Translations under genes and position numbers: made by a program | Shown: positions 32,208-64,000 of the stretch, one piece after another | Numbering within the stretch: the stretch's first letter is position 1 | Layout of the letters: the number at the start of each line of letters is the position of its first letter | Notes under the pieces: generated by a model | Databases searched by the model: none | The model's input: only the letters and a program-made list of their open reading frames with translations | Told to the model about the DNA's origin: nothing | From: Amoebidium appalachense | Lineage: Eukaryota > Ichthyosporea | DNA length: 64,000 nucleotides | Direction: 5' to 3' | Assembly: GCA_963693365.1 (NCBI GenBank) | Contig: CAVNZM010000004.1 | Span: 10,168,001-10,232,000, forward strand

Positions 32208-34028
32208 GGGGGGGATGGAGGGGGAGGGAGGGGAGGGGGGAAGGAGGGGAGGCGGTGTGTGTGTGTGTGTGTGTGGGGGGGGGGGGTTGAGTAGGGGGTG
32301 GGGAGGGAGGGGGGGGGGGGAAGGCGGGTTGGGTTGAAAGGAATCAGAGGGAGAGGGGGGGTTGGAGGGCTGGAGGGGGTGGGGAGTGGGGGGTGGGCAT
32401 GTTTTCGAAACGCTTACAGAGCAGTGTTTATGAACGGGGGGAAGGGGGGGGGGGGGGGGGGGGAGGGGGTAAGAGGGGGAAGGGGGGGGGGGGGGGGAGG
32501 TGGTGAGGGGGGGGGGGGGGGGGGAGGTGGCAGGGGGGGGGAGGGGGGGGGGAATGGTTATGGGGGTGGTCGTGGCGGCGGGATTGGGTTTTTTTTTTAG
32601 GGGTGAGAGGCGCAGGGGGGGGGGGGGAGGGGAAGAGGAGGGGGGTATGTGTGTGTGTGTGTGGAGGGGGGGGAAGGGGAGGGGGGTGGGGAGGACAGGT
32701 GAACTTATCAGTATGGACACATCACCAAACCCGCGAATACTGTCATAAGAGGGGGTGGTGGCAGTTGCCGCATGAGGGCTTAATAGGCAGGTTGGATGAT
32801 TGACGGGCGAGTGAGGGAGGGGAAAGCGGGTACTACAGTTTCACCATTCCATTTATTTTAGACTTTTTACTCTCTACCTTTTTTCTTTAACCTGTTTACT
32901 TTCCACCTCTTTGGATCATTTGATGGGCTTGTGTATGTCTTCCTTTTTCTCTTTTCTTCCTTTTTTTTGCCTGTGTGTAGTCGTATATGTGTGTGTGTGT
33001 GTGTGCGTGTGTGGAAAGGGGGGGGGGGGGGGGGGGGGGGGGGGACAAGGCGAGGGGGGAGGGGGAGGGGGGGGGACGACGAGAGTGAAAGAGCACGAGA
33101 GTGCTGGTTGTTCTGTGAGACTCCCGACTTGTGCTGCGTTGCGTTCTTCCCTTATAAACTAAATCACCCCGCCCCCTTGCAGCATAAATTTTGCAAGAAA
33201 TGCGGTGTCCAGGCATTCTACACTCCACGGTCAAACCCAGACGGAATGGCTGTGACGGTTTACTGCATGGACCAAGATGAATTGAAGGTAACCCCCCCCC
33301 CCCCCCCCAACCCCCCCCCCCCCCCCCCCCCCACCCCCGTCCCCCACCACCCCAACGCACACATACACGCACACACGCACACACAAAAAGGAAAGGTCAT
33401 CTTAATGCCCAAAACCACAACTATTCCACCAGCGGCTCGAAACAATAGGAAAATAATACAACGTGGCATCGGAATAGGTTCGAAATGCAGACAGATGCCG
33501 ATGTATTACCTATCGGCAACATAATGATGAGCCGTGGAACCAAAACATCATGATGAGCCGTGGAACCAACTTTTGGTCCCCCCCCCCCCCCCCCCCCCCT
33601 GTCCCGACCAAGGAAAAAGGGCACTACGCCGTCGTGCACACACACACAAATAGGCACATATATCCGCCCACACAGACAATTGCCTAACCGCAAAATAATG
33701 ATGAGTTGTGGAACCAAATTAATTAGGCCCCTCCCCCCCCCCCCCCCCCCCCCCCCCCGTCCCGACCAAGGAAAAGGGGCACTGCGCCGTCGTGCACACA
33801 CACACAAATAGGCACATACATCCGCCCACCACACGCACACGCGTACACAAGCACGTTGTCACGATGACAGGCACCACACGCAGCCGTGCACACACACACA
33901 CACACACACACATCGTGATGCACAGAAACATTACAAACGTGTACTGCGGTGCACACACACACATTCGACACACACACATGCACGCACACACATTCTCCGC
34001 CCTCCCTCCCCCCCCGTCTCTCTTGCAG

Positions 34029-34064
<36 letters not shown>

Positions 34065-34301
34065 AAACACAAACACGCACGTGCGGCCACAACGGGACCC
34101 ACCTTAATTTTGTTGCCAATATTGCTGCCTCACACACGTGTACACACACACAACTATTTTTGCTGCGCAAGCGCTCGAGCTAATCAGGTTCTCATGCAGG
34201 AGAAAGGGGTGACGTGGACCAATGTCCATTTTGACGGCCAAAATTGGGAGAAGCATATTGTTGTGAGGCCTGACATTACCGAGATGAGCAAACTGCCATG
34301 A
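31211..34301 (+). CDS. CENPV: CENPV-like GFA-domain zinc protein
   Basis: Four exons, all phase 0: 31211-31267, 31433-31594, 33183-33287 and 34200-34301 (TGA), giving 141 aa. The whole protein is a GFA (glutathione-dependent formaldehyde-activating-like) zinc fold: [10 protein letters not shown] (Cys11, Cys13), CDCNCSIC (Cys30-Cys37), [40 protein letters not shown] (Cys77, Cys80). These blocks match animal CENPV closely. The basic N-terminal extension of vertebrate CENPV is absent, so this is the GFA core. CENPV functions at centromeres and in cytokinesis in vertebrates; single-domain relatives may be enzymes or metal-binding proteins. AATAAA lies 5 nt after the stop. Introns 2 and 3 contain CT, G, C and CA repeats; intron 3 begins gtaacc followed by a C run. 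Confidence 0.93.
31858..32204. repeat. (CT)n / (TA)n / (CCCTCT)n complex in CENPV-like intron 2
   Basis: CT repeat to about 31941, (TA)n at about 31944-31984, a (CTCCCT)n hexamer array at about 31986-32110, a C run and CT repeat to 32204. G tracts follow to about 32690. Confidence 0.96.
33013..33077. repeat. Poly-G tracts, CENPV-like intron 2
   Basis: G run of about 27 nt followed by broken G tracts about 110 nt before exon 3. Confidence 0.92.
33507..33832. repeat. Tandem duplication (~150-170 bp unit) with internal C runs
   Basis: Two units (about 33507-33678 and 33679-33832) share ATAATGATGAG(C/T)(C/T)GTGGAACC, a long C run, GTCCCGACCAAGGAAAA and the GCCGTCGTGCACACACAC tail. The C run occupies the same place in both units. 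Inside CENPV-like intron 3. Confidence 0.88.
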
Positions 34302-34305
34302 TAGT

Positions 34306-34311
34306 AATAAA
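34306..34311 (+). terminator. Polyadenylation signal AATAAA of the CENPV-like gene
   Basis: Canonical hexamer 5 nt after the TGA stop. A C run begins about 27 nt later. Confidence 0.7.
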
Positions 34312-34335
34312 AACTTTCAAGTTTATTGGCTTATG

Positions 34336-34370
<35 letters not shown>

Positions 34371-34420
34371 AAAAAGAGAGAGAGAGAGGGAGAGAGAGAG
34401 AGAGAGGGGGGGGGGGGGGG

Positions 34421-34490
<70 letters not shown>

Positions 34491-35378
34491 AGAAAGAAAG
34501 AAAGAAAATGGTTTTCTTTTTTTTTCTTTTTGCGGCCCTTTCATTGGGCCTCGTTGTGCCTCAGGCTGACAATCGAGAGCCTCGGGCCTAACCACAATAT
34601 TGTCGGGATATCGATGTCATTCAGGGGGGTGTCGTGGGTATGTATTGGATCTTATTCATTTGCGTAATCTTTTTCAATGATTTAAATGCTGTACGTGCAC
34701 TACTGCGGTCGAAGTCTCGCCGTTCTATTCACATGTAAATCCCATACAATCTACGGAGTGCATGCGTGTGTGCCCGTCTGTGTGGATGTGGGTGTGTACG
34801 TGCGTGTGCGTGTGCGTTAGTGTGTGCCGCGTGCATTGTGTTTTTGGTTGGGTGAGAATGCGGGGCAGGGAAGGGGGATGGGGAGAGAGAAACGTGGGGC
34901 GGAGAAAAGTGGCCTTTGGTGTACAAGGTCATGCGGTGTCTTTGTGTGTGTGTGTGTCAAAGTGCGTCACTGATGAGCCTAGGCCTTGGTGTATGTGGCA
35001 CATGTCACTTTATTTATTTATTTATTTATTTATTTATTTTATACTTTTTTTTTGGTGTGTGTGTGTGGGGGGGGGGGGGGGGGGGGGGAAAGGGCCAGAA
35101 ACTTGAAAGGGGGGGGGGGGGGGGGGGGGGGGGAGGTTGCATTGAATTAGTATGTGCACAGGATGCATGCTGCCCCGGCTGCCAGGTCACGTTCACGGTA
35201 GAGTGTTATGCTAACTACTTTAAAACCTAAGATATACGTATACATCAGGTATACGGGTGCAATGCCAACATTGAATGTCTAAATTGAATGCTCGGATGCC
35301 GTTGTTTAAATTTCGGTATTTTAGAATTCCGAAAATCGAGTACGAGGGCTTTGCGCACTGGGGGTAATCGTCTCACCG
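34312..35378. other. Intergenic between CENPV-like and questin oxidase-like genes
   Basis: After the GA block come GT-rich sequence, a (TTTA)n tract near 35012-35040, and T to G tracts at 35047-35132. No gene is supported. Confidence 0.6.
34338..34500. repeat. C run, A run and (GA)n
   Basis: C run to about 34368, short A run, then GA repeats interrupted by a G run, to about 34500. Confidence 0.95.
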
Positions 35379-35440
35379 TGACGTCATTTGTTTTCCATTT
35401 TGATTGGCTGCCGGTAGGGTGATCGCCAAGGATAAAAAGC
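35379..35440 (+). promoter_or_regulatory. CRE-CCAAT-TATA promoter of the questin oxidase-like gene
   Basis: Perfect CRE TGACGTCA at 35379-35386, inverted CCAAT (GATTGGCTG) at about 35402-35410 and TATA-like GATAAAAAGC at 35431-35440 in canonical order and spacing. Transcription would start near 35460. The first coding ATG is at 35901, so the leader is long or contains an intron ending at the acceptor tttgacag (35881-35888). Confidence 0.6.
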
Positions 35441-35900
35441 GCCTCATCAACCTCAGTTCATTCAATGATCAGCCGAGTGATCAGCCGCTGACTTCAAATC
35501 AAAGGACGTTGTTGTTTTGTCAAAACTCATGCACACGCGTATCGACACATAATACATATACTATGTGAAACATTCCGGCCTCTCTGTAGAATTAAGTATC
35601 AGTTTAACCGTGCAAATCTGTGTGCGCGGCCCCGTGATGCATGATATCCCGTATGCATTCGGAGAGTTGAAGGTGACGAAGAGTGTGGTGAAGCCTTCCG
35701 AACCGAAAGAGCACCGGTGTGACGGTGGACCGTCGGGGCGAGCGAGCCTCCAGATATTTTCTTATTTTATCACGTACGTTTGCCCAGCGAGGCGCAGCCT
35801 TACTATTGGGCCTCTAGCTATAGCTAAGTTGAGTTGTAATCAGAACGTTCATAACGTGAATTCACTGCCTTCTAATTTTGTTTGACAGCACCTAATTAGG

Positions 35901-37247
35901 ATGGCTGTAAGGCTCTTTCGCAGGTTCTCTGACGCTTTGCTTCGATCAACTCCGGATGCAGAAGAATCATCAACGCTTGGGCGTTCCAACGGGAAAGTGT
36001 CCACCGTTGTGGTTGTGAGGGAGCTGCCGCCGCTCACTTCGCTGCTCGACAGACTGCTTTTTGACAACCAGCGCCACTACCATCCGCAGGTATGTGCACT
36101 CCCTGAGCACTTACGAGGCAACTATGAGTACATGCATATGTGCACCGGTAGTATGGCATTGTGCTTCCCCTACTCTACACATATGCACACCATCGTGTGG
36201 ATCCGGACTAAATCAATTTTCAATTCCTGCGGGGATAAAGAAATACACGTGTGGCACCCACCGGTCGTGCACAGTCTCTTTCAATTTCAGATAAGAAGTT
36301 TGTGGTGACCAACTAAGCCGCTGAAAAATTTACATGTGGGGTCTGATTATAATGGCGGCACACAGGTGGGGAGCAACCTTGCCAACCACTACAGCATGGG
36401 CCTTGTTGCTCTGCACGGCATAGGTGGTGGAGACGACCGTTTGCAGGCCTACCACGACACCCACGGCCCAGACAGAATGCGCCTGCAGCCACCACCACGT
36501 GACGCAAACGTCGAGGCTTGGATTACCACAAGCAACTGGGCGGATTTCCTTGGTGACAGAGGCTACATTCATGCATACAAGGCCTTTTTCGCGTGCGAGA
36601 TTCAGAGACTGGGACGTGAGAAGACACTTGCGAAGTATCTGACGTACATGGCACCGAGTGTGTGCAAGGGGTTGTTTCATCCCGTTATCCGTGTGTCCTT
36701 TGCGGTAAATAAACCCATAAATATACCTACATTGCCCCCCTCCCACCACCTCCCCCCCCCCCCCCCCCCCCCCTCCCCCCCCCAAACAAAAAAAAAAAAA
36801 GAAAGAAAGAAAGAAAGAAAGAAAGCCTGCAAACCTCCAGTGAAAGAAATCCCGCTTCCACACCCATCCGTTCTGACCCCCCTTTCCCCCCTTCCTGTAC
36901 CCAGCCACCACCTGGTATCTCCGGGCTTACCCCTGCTCGCTTTCCTGCAACTCGCTGTCGTTTAGGGGCGCACGTTCTAATATACACAAGAAACGTGTGA
37001 CCCATTCACACACAGACGCACAAGCATACAGATATGCACACGCCCATGCGCCTGCGCACATGCACACATTCACGCACGTTTGCACACTCGAACACACGCA
37101 CGCAGACACGTACGCACGCACAAACACACACACACGGAAAAACACACGCAAGCACAAACACGCACGCACGCACAAACACACACGAACACACACACGCACG
37201 CGCACACACACACCCGCGCACACACACCCACGTGACACACATACACG

Positions 37248-37299
<52 letters not shown>

Positions 37300-38871
37300 T
37301 GCACACACACACATACACACACACACACACACACCACACATCTCGCCAAAATATTTTTTCGCGCCCTCCGCACATCATGTACCATAAGTTAGAAAGATAT
37401 TACCCTAAAGGTGAATGTTTGAATGGCACGAAGATAAGTCTATGTGGAGCTGGCACCTATAATATGATTCCCTGATCATTTTAAGTAAACCATATCTCGA
37501 GAATAGCCTCAGTACTACTGACTCTTCCGGCATGATAAGGCTGATGATGTTTTTTATTATTCGCACCCAGCTCTAAGCATCGAAAATGAACGGTGCAGAG
37601 GCACCTTTATTCAGGATGCCCTAGTAAATTCATCGTGCCACTAACACCACCGTACCTGCGCAGCTGATGATGCCACAAGATGCGGAGCTAGTTGAGGGGC
37701 TGACGTACTTTGCAATCCGCTATGAGCCACTATTTGCCGAAGACGAACTGATGAAAATGGCAGACACGTGGGAGAAGGCAGGGAAGGCATCCCCAAGGGG
37801 AAACGTAAGGGCATTTGTAAGCCAGGTGGGTCCAGATAGTTAGTGTTTATGCCGTGCACTGTGGCGGACATTAGTGAACACACCGTGCATGAATAATGCC
37901 ATAATAATACATGTGCAGAAGCACAATGTGTTGCCACACATTTCCATTCTCTCGCACGGGTGCATGCAAACACACTTGTATGTTCATGTACGTGTGAACA
38001 CACGCACACACACACAGACATGCACATGAACATGTGCAGAGACACTCGGGACGCACAGTTGGCAACCCACACCAACACGAGCAGACTCACCCTGCGGATT
38101 TAAGTACACACGCACAAAGACGCAAAACACACTTAGACTAAATGCGCCCACCGAAACTGGGTAGACGTCAAAACAGCACGTGGCAACGAAATTCAATGTG
38201 TGTGTGTGGGAGGTGGGGGGGGAGAGAGGGAGGGAGGGGGGGGAGGGGAGGGACTCGTATCCACAATATAGAATTATGTGTGTAAGCTTGCCTCAGCGTG
38301 TATGGTGTTAGCATCAAACTAAATCTGAGCTACCAACCCCACCTCACAGACCCTCCAATCTCTATCAAAGAAGTATCCTCACATCGCCAAGGCCCCAGGA
38401 GCAACACTCAACAAACTACCCGTTATCATATCCACCGAAGACTTTCGCCACACGGCAACATCTACCCTCCCCTCATGCACTGCGGAAGAGCTACTCTCTG
38501 CATGTGTCCGCCTGGCCTCTGATCTATATTTAACCAAACCGGCACTTACGACGGTGCATGCGGTAACAGGCACACAGGCTGTTGTGGATGTGTTGGGCTA
38601 TGTCGAGGGGAGCAAGGCAAAGCGAGTGATTGTGTTGTGTTTGTGGCTGTGGCTAGTGGCACTGTGGGTGGAGAAAGGATGCCCAAACCTTCCTGATGGT
38701 GGGGATTCGGTCGGCGCAAATGAAGGTATACAATGTTGCACGTGCTGTTGGTGTGATTGCATGAATGAAGGAGCAGTCACAATCACCGTTCCCGGAGATT
38801 ATACATTGATGAATGTAGAGCGAACTTATCCCGTTTTTTCTTTTCTCCTTTTTTCCTTTTTTTTTTTTTGT

Positions 38872-38929
<58 letters not shown>

Positions 38930-39924
38930 GGAGGGGGCTGTGTTCTTGTGAGCTTACCCAATTGGGTTGGGTTTATGCGCAAGGCCCTGGGAAAACACTC
39001 GGAAAATGCTGCATACCTTAGCCCCCCCTCCCCCCCCCCCCCCCCCCCCCGCTTTGGCGCTGACGGGTTGGGTTCGAAGTGAGGAAATGGGTGTGCTATC
39101 ACGTGGCTAAGACTTGCACGTGCACTTTAACATCACAAAGGTAAACAGGAAACCTCCGCCATCTGCACTTACCACTTTCGCGATTGGTTGTTTGCTAATA
39201 CGACTATCTGCCATGCAGGGTATACACCCAACGAGGAACACTGGGCGGTGCTAAAAAAAGAAGCGGCAAAAACAAACAAGACACACCGTAGGTCCCCTCC
39301 AACACCATAGAGCACATGCCATATACTACGATGCATTGTCTCTCCGGCCGACACCCGAAAAACAGTTTTGGTCACCGAAGTAGATCTCATTGGGCATTAT
39401 AGTTTGACATCCAGATTGGAGTGTTCTTCAGTTTCGAATTAGAGCCCTTCTCCCCTCCCTCCTCCCCCCCCTCCCCTCCCCCCCCCCCCCCCCCCCCCCC
39501 CCAAAGGAAAGGGCAGCTTCTCAGTCTTCCCCTCCCCCCCCCCCCCCCCCCACACACACACACAAAAGCACGCACACACGCATTCCAACCTCCCCCCCCC
39601 CTCCTCCCGCCAGAAGAAAAAGAACAAGAAAAGAAGAAAAAAGAAGAAGAACGAAAGAAAGAAAAGAAAAGATTAGAAAAGGCTAGTTACCAGCAGTGGC
39701 CAGGCACAGGCAAACGAAACGGTCAAATTGAAACTAAAACACATTAACACCCCCCCCCCCCCCCCCCAAAAAAAAAAAGAAAAAGGGTACCACAAGATAA
39801 CAACAACACGCGCAGACACACACACGCACGCATGCACGTATGCACACACACATGCATGCATGCACGCACGCATTCATGCACTCACACACTCATAAACACA
39901 CGAACGCGTGCACGCGCGCACGCA

Positions 39925-39981
<57 letters not shown>

Positions 39982-40331
39982 AAAACACACACACACACAC
40001 ACACACTCAAAACACACACACACACACACTCACTCACAACACACACACAATAAATCAAAAAAAGTAAAGGGTTGAGGAACTTGGTAAAGGAAAGGAGTTT
40101 GGAGAGGGCCTACTCTGAGAACTTATTGAGGAAGCGGACTTCCGGGGAAAGTCTGGAAAAATAACAATTTATTCCAGTATTATCAGAGTGTGCACTGCTA
40201 ACCCTGGCACTTTTCCGGCAGTAATCAAGTTGACTTTCTCGGCCTGGGCCCTTGATCAGTCATCAGCACTGTGCCACAGCAACAACATTGAATTGGCACG
40301 CCGCATGGTGGAGATGGGCAAGGCATGGTGA
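35901..40331 (+). CDS. Questin oxidase-like protein (PF14027 / DUF4243 family)
   Basis: Six exons with matching phases: 35901-36089, 36366-36704, 37664-37825, 38350-38725, 39219-39287 and 40222-40331 (TGA), giving 414 aa, close to family length. Family hallmarks seen in order: [16 protein letters not shown] with [71 protein letters not shown], then [18 protein letters not shown] and [14 protein letters not shown] near the end. Fungal questin oxidases cleave an anthraquinone ring in secondary metabolism; the role of related proteins outside fungi is unknown, so substrate is not assigned. The N-terminus ([16 protein letters not shown]) is basic and amphipathic and may direct mitochondrial import. 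Exon 5 could also end at 39291 (gtcccc), but only the gtaggt donor at 39287 keeps the frame. AATAAA occurs near 40951. Confidence 0.82.
36729..36830. repeat. C tract then A/GAAA tract, questin oxidase-like intron 2
   Basis: C runs from about 36734 to 36783 followed directly by an A run and (GAAA)n. (CA)n and related repeats follow at 36995-37335. Confidence 0.93.
38886..38930. repeat. T-GT-G homopolymer block, questin oxidase-like intron 4
   Basis: T run (38858-38869), GT repeat, then G run of about 43 nt on the sense strand. Confidence 0.95.
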
Positions 40332-41085
40332 GCTCATGGGCACGGACACGCGGATTGGGCATTTGGGACTGTGTGGTAGCAGCGGCCTTTAAAGCAATCG
40401 AAATGTGACATGAATGTTTGGGTTTGCCTGTGAGAGTCGAAGAAAAGGGCGAGGGACAGGGGGGGTGGGGGGGTGGGAGGGGGGTGGGGGGGTGGCAATT
40501 TAGCTGCGATATGCGGCATATAGGCAATATAGGTTTCTTCAACTTAGTGTTGTACGGGATATACAGGCAATATAGTGTTTGAATACGGCGTTTACAGGAA
40601 TATTGATTCGATATGTAAGATAAATTTGTGCAGGTGTGTACGATGTGAAAATTCGCTGATTAACTGTTGAGTTAGCAACACCTATTTAGGACCAGGAGTA
40701 CGGTGGGCCAAGTGTCCTGTAAGATACTCAATGGCTGCTCGCAAATTGCTATAACCATTGTTAAATTAAGTGTGAATGCATGGTAGATATGAGCATACCA
40801 TGGTGGAGCCAGAATCACGGAATCCCGGTGCATCATGTGCTCAGTTGAAATCCAAAACGGTTATGAAAGCTGGGGATTGCTGTTATTCATAAGTATACAA
40901 TAACTTTGGATGACAGGCCGTTAGGCTCAGATCATATATGTGAGCCTGAAACAATAAACCGGGGAGACGCTATTGCCCAATTTTGCATAGCTATGCCAAC
41001 AACTTTTTTTTTCTCAACTTCAAATATAGTCCTTGGACCGCACCTGGTTGCAGTCTGAACTGCCACACACGGTGCCCCCTTGAAG

Positions 41086-41136
<51 letters not shown>

Positions 41137-41456
41137 AAAAAAAGAGAGAGAGGGAGAGAAAAAAAATCACCTCAACTAAAAACAGACCCCCCCCCCAATG
41201 AATAAAAAAGGGAAAATTTAAATGCGCACACACCACTATGCCTAAATAACCCCCCTCCCCCCTCCCCCCGCCCCCCCCCCCCCAAAAAAAAATAAAAAAT
41301 AATAAAAAAATAATAAAAAAAGAGAGAGAAATTTAAAATTACAGGAAAAGAGAGAGTGAGATAAAATCACCGGAACTAAAATTGCCGACAAAAAATTAAA
41401 AAAACAAACAAAAGAAGGAAAAATAAAAATGCAACACACCACTATGTCCGAGTCCC

Positions 41457-41491
<35 letters not shown>

Positions 41492-41546
41492 ACAAAAAAA
41501 AAAGGGAAAGAAAGAAGAAAACAGCACATACACCGTGTGCCTGAAT

Positions 41547-41622
<76 letters not shown>

Positions 41623-41715
41623 CAAAAAACAAAAAACTCAAACACGACAAGCACGCACGCACACGACACACTCACACACACCGTAGCACACACACGCATG
41701 CGCGCACGCGCACGC

Positions 41716-41762
<47 letters not shown>

Positions 41763-41872
41763 CGGTACCCACACAGGTGAGACACACACACACACATACA
41801 CACACACACACACACACACGTGCAAACACACACACCCACGCATGCGCAAACGACACGCACAAACACGCACAC

Positions 41873-41910
<38 letters not shown>

Positions 41911-42016
41911 GCACACACACACACACGCACAAACACACCCACACACACACGCACAAACACACACACACACATGATGCACACATGCACCGTATCACATGCA
42001 TGTAGACCGGCACATT
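40332..42016. other. Intergenic between questin oxidase-like gene and SKIC2
   Basis: 3' flank with AATAAA near 40951, then the tandem C/A-tract array at 41087-41613 and CA-rich repeats at 41640-42000. No gene is supported. Confidence 0.65.
41087..41613. repeat. Tandem array of C-run/A-run units
   Basis: Three to four degenerate units, each with a C run, an A run, GAGAGA-rich sequence, AAAATCACC(T/G)(C/G)AACTAAAA and ACACCACTATG or ACACCGTGTG before the next C run. The last C run (41548-41613, 66 nt) is the longest homopolymer in the window. Confidence 0.85.
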
Positions 42017-42040
42017 GATTGGCTAGGATAACTATAAATA
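42017..42040 (+). promoter_or_regulatory. CCAAT-TATA promoter of SKIC2
   Basis: Inverted CCAAT (ATTGGCT) at 42017-42023 and TATAAATA at 42033-42040. The spacing to the proposed first coding exon (ATG at 42292) allows a leader of about 225 nt. Confidence 0.55.
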
Positions 42041-42291
42041 CGATCTCAAATCGGGGTAGATCGCACCGAAAGCCTCCTTATCGGCACGTCCAATAATAAG
42101 ATTTTTTGGTCGCGGCTCTGCCTCAGGATTACGTTATCGACATCGACAAAAGAAAGGCGCCACAGCTATTGTAGAAGCGGGCGCCCTCACAGTCAAACGT
42201 TTTTTGCAAGCTTAAGGCCCGCGAAAGTGGACCCGGGAAGAACTTTTTTTGTTTGATTGAGCAGAGGCCAGGGTGCCAACTTACCCCTACC

Positions 42292-63648
<21,357 letters not shown>

Positions 63649-64000
63649 GTAAGATTACCCCCCCTCCCCCCCCTCCCCCTCTACCCCCCCACACACACAA
63701 AAAAAAAAAAAGGAGAAAGAAAAAAAAAAAGAAAAAGGAGAGAGAGAAAGAAAGAAAGATAAGAAAAGAAAAGAAAAGAGAGAGAGAAAGAAAGAAAGAT
63801 AAGAAAAGAAAAGAAAAGAAAAGAAGAACCAACCCACCATCGTTCCTAAAGCCCGGTTGCCAAATTCCACACACTCCCAGGCAAATTCGTTCTCCTGAAT
63901 CGAGGCCAGTCACATGCACACCAACAGAACGACCTATGCGCTTTCACCAATGGCCCCACACGTGCACTAAGGCTCACACATGTTGGTGATCTATCACGAT

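Noticed and set aside
39288-39293. Alternative donor gtcccc for questin oxidase-like exon 5
   Set aside because: It gives the wrong phase for exon 6. The gtaggt donor four bases upstream keeps the frame and the HLIKL motif.

Overview
This is a stretch of an intron-rich eukaryotic nuclear genome, most likely an animal or a close unicellular relative. The evidence is many short phase-consistent exons with GT-AG introns, animal-like SKIC2, CENPV, PPIL2 and kynurenine aminotransferase proteins, and CRE/CCAAT/TATA promoters. The species cannot be named from sequence alone. The most visible property is an extreme load of homopolymers (C or G runs up to 66 nt) and microsatellites (CA, CT, GA, ACGC). 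These create hundreds of meaningless open frames (poly-Pro, poly-Gly, HTHT, CVCV, SLSL) that should not be called genes.

Layout, left to right. 1-1371 (-): the first two coding exons of a PPIL2 homologue (U-box cyclophilin), running off the left edge. 2233-3382 (-): an unrecognised gene with an apparent one-base frameshift. 3383-10008: repeat-dominated intergenic DNA with a full-length copy of a poly-C-tailed interspersed repeat. 10009-10659 (-): a single-exon unknown protein. 12213-20851 (+): a seven-exon kynurenine aminotransferase-like enzyme, with a likely one-base error or mutation in exon 1. 22727-27153 (-): a five-exon secreted tyrosinase. 31211-34301 (+): a four-exon CENPV/GFA zinc protein. 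35901-40331 (+): a six-exon questin oxidase-like protein. 42292-63648 and beyond (+): at least 27 exons of SKIC2 (SKI2/SKIV2L), the RNA helicase of the Ski complex, with its C-terminal part off the right edge.

The genes are unrelated housekeeping or metabolic genes, not an operon or cluster. SKIC2 acts in cytoplasmic 3'-5' mRNA decay with the exosome; PPIL2 is spliceosome-associated; KYAT, tyrosinase and the questin oxidase-like protein act on amino acids or aromatic compounds.

The most unusual material is in the introns. Eighteen of 27 SKIC2 5' splice sites are followed within about 25 nt by a C run. Several 3' splice sites lie in or beside CA repeats. An interspersed repeat family ends in (C)n, sometimes (C)n(A)n, and sits in sense orientation in every intron where it occurs. 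A minisatellite in intron 12 copies the splice acceptor of the helicase Walker A exon. Homopolymer lengths may be affected by assembly, so read-level checks matter.
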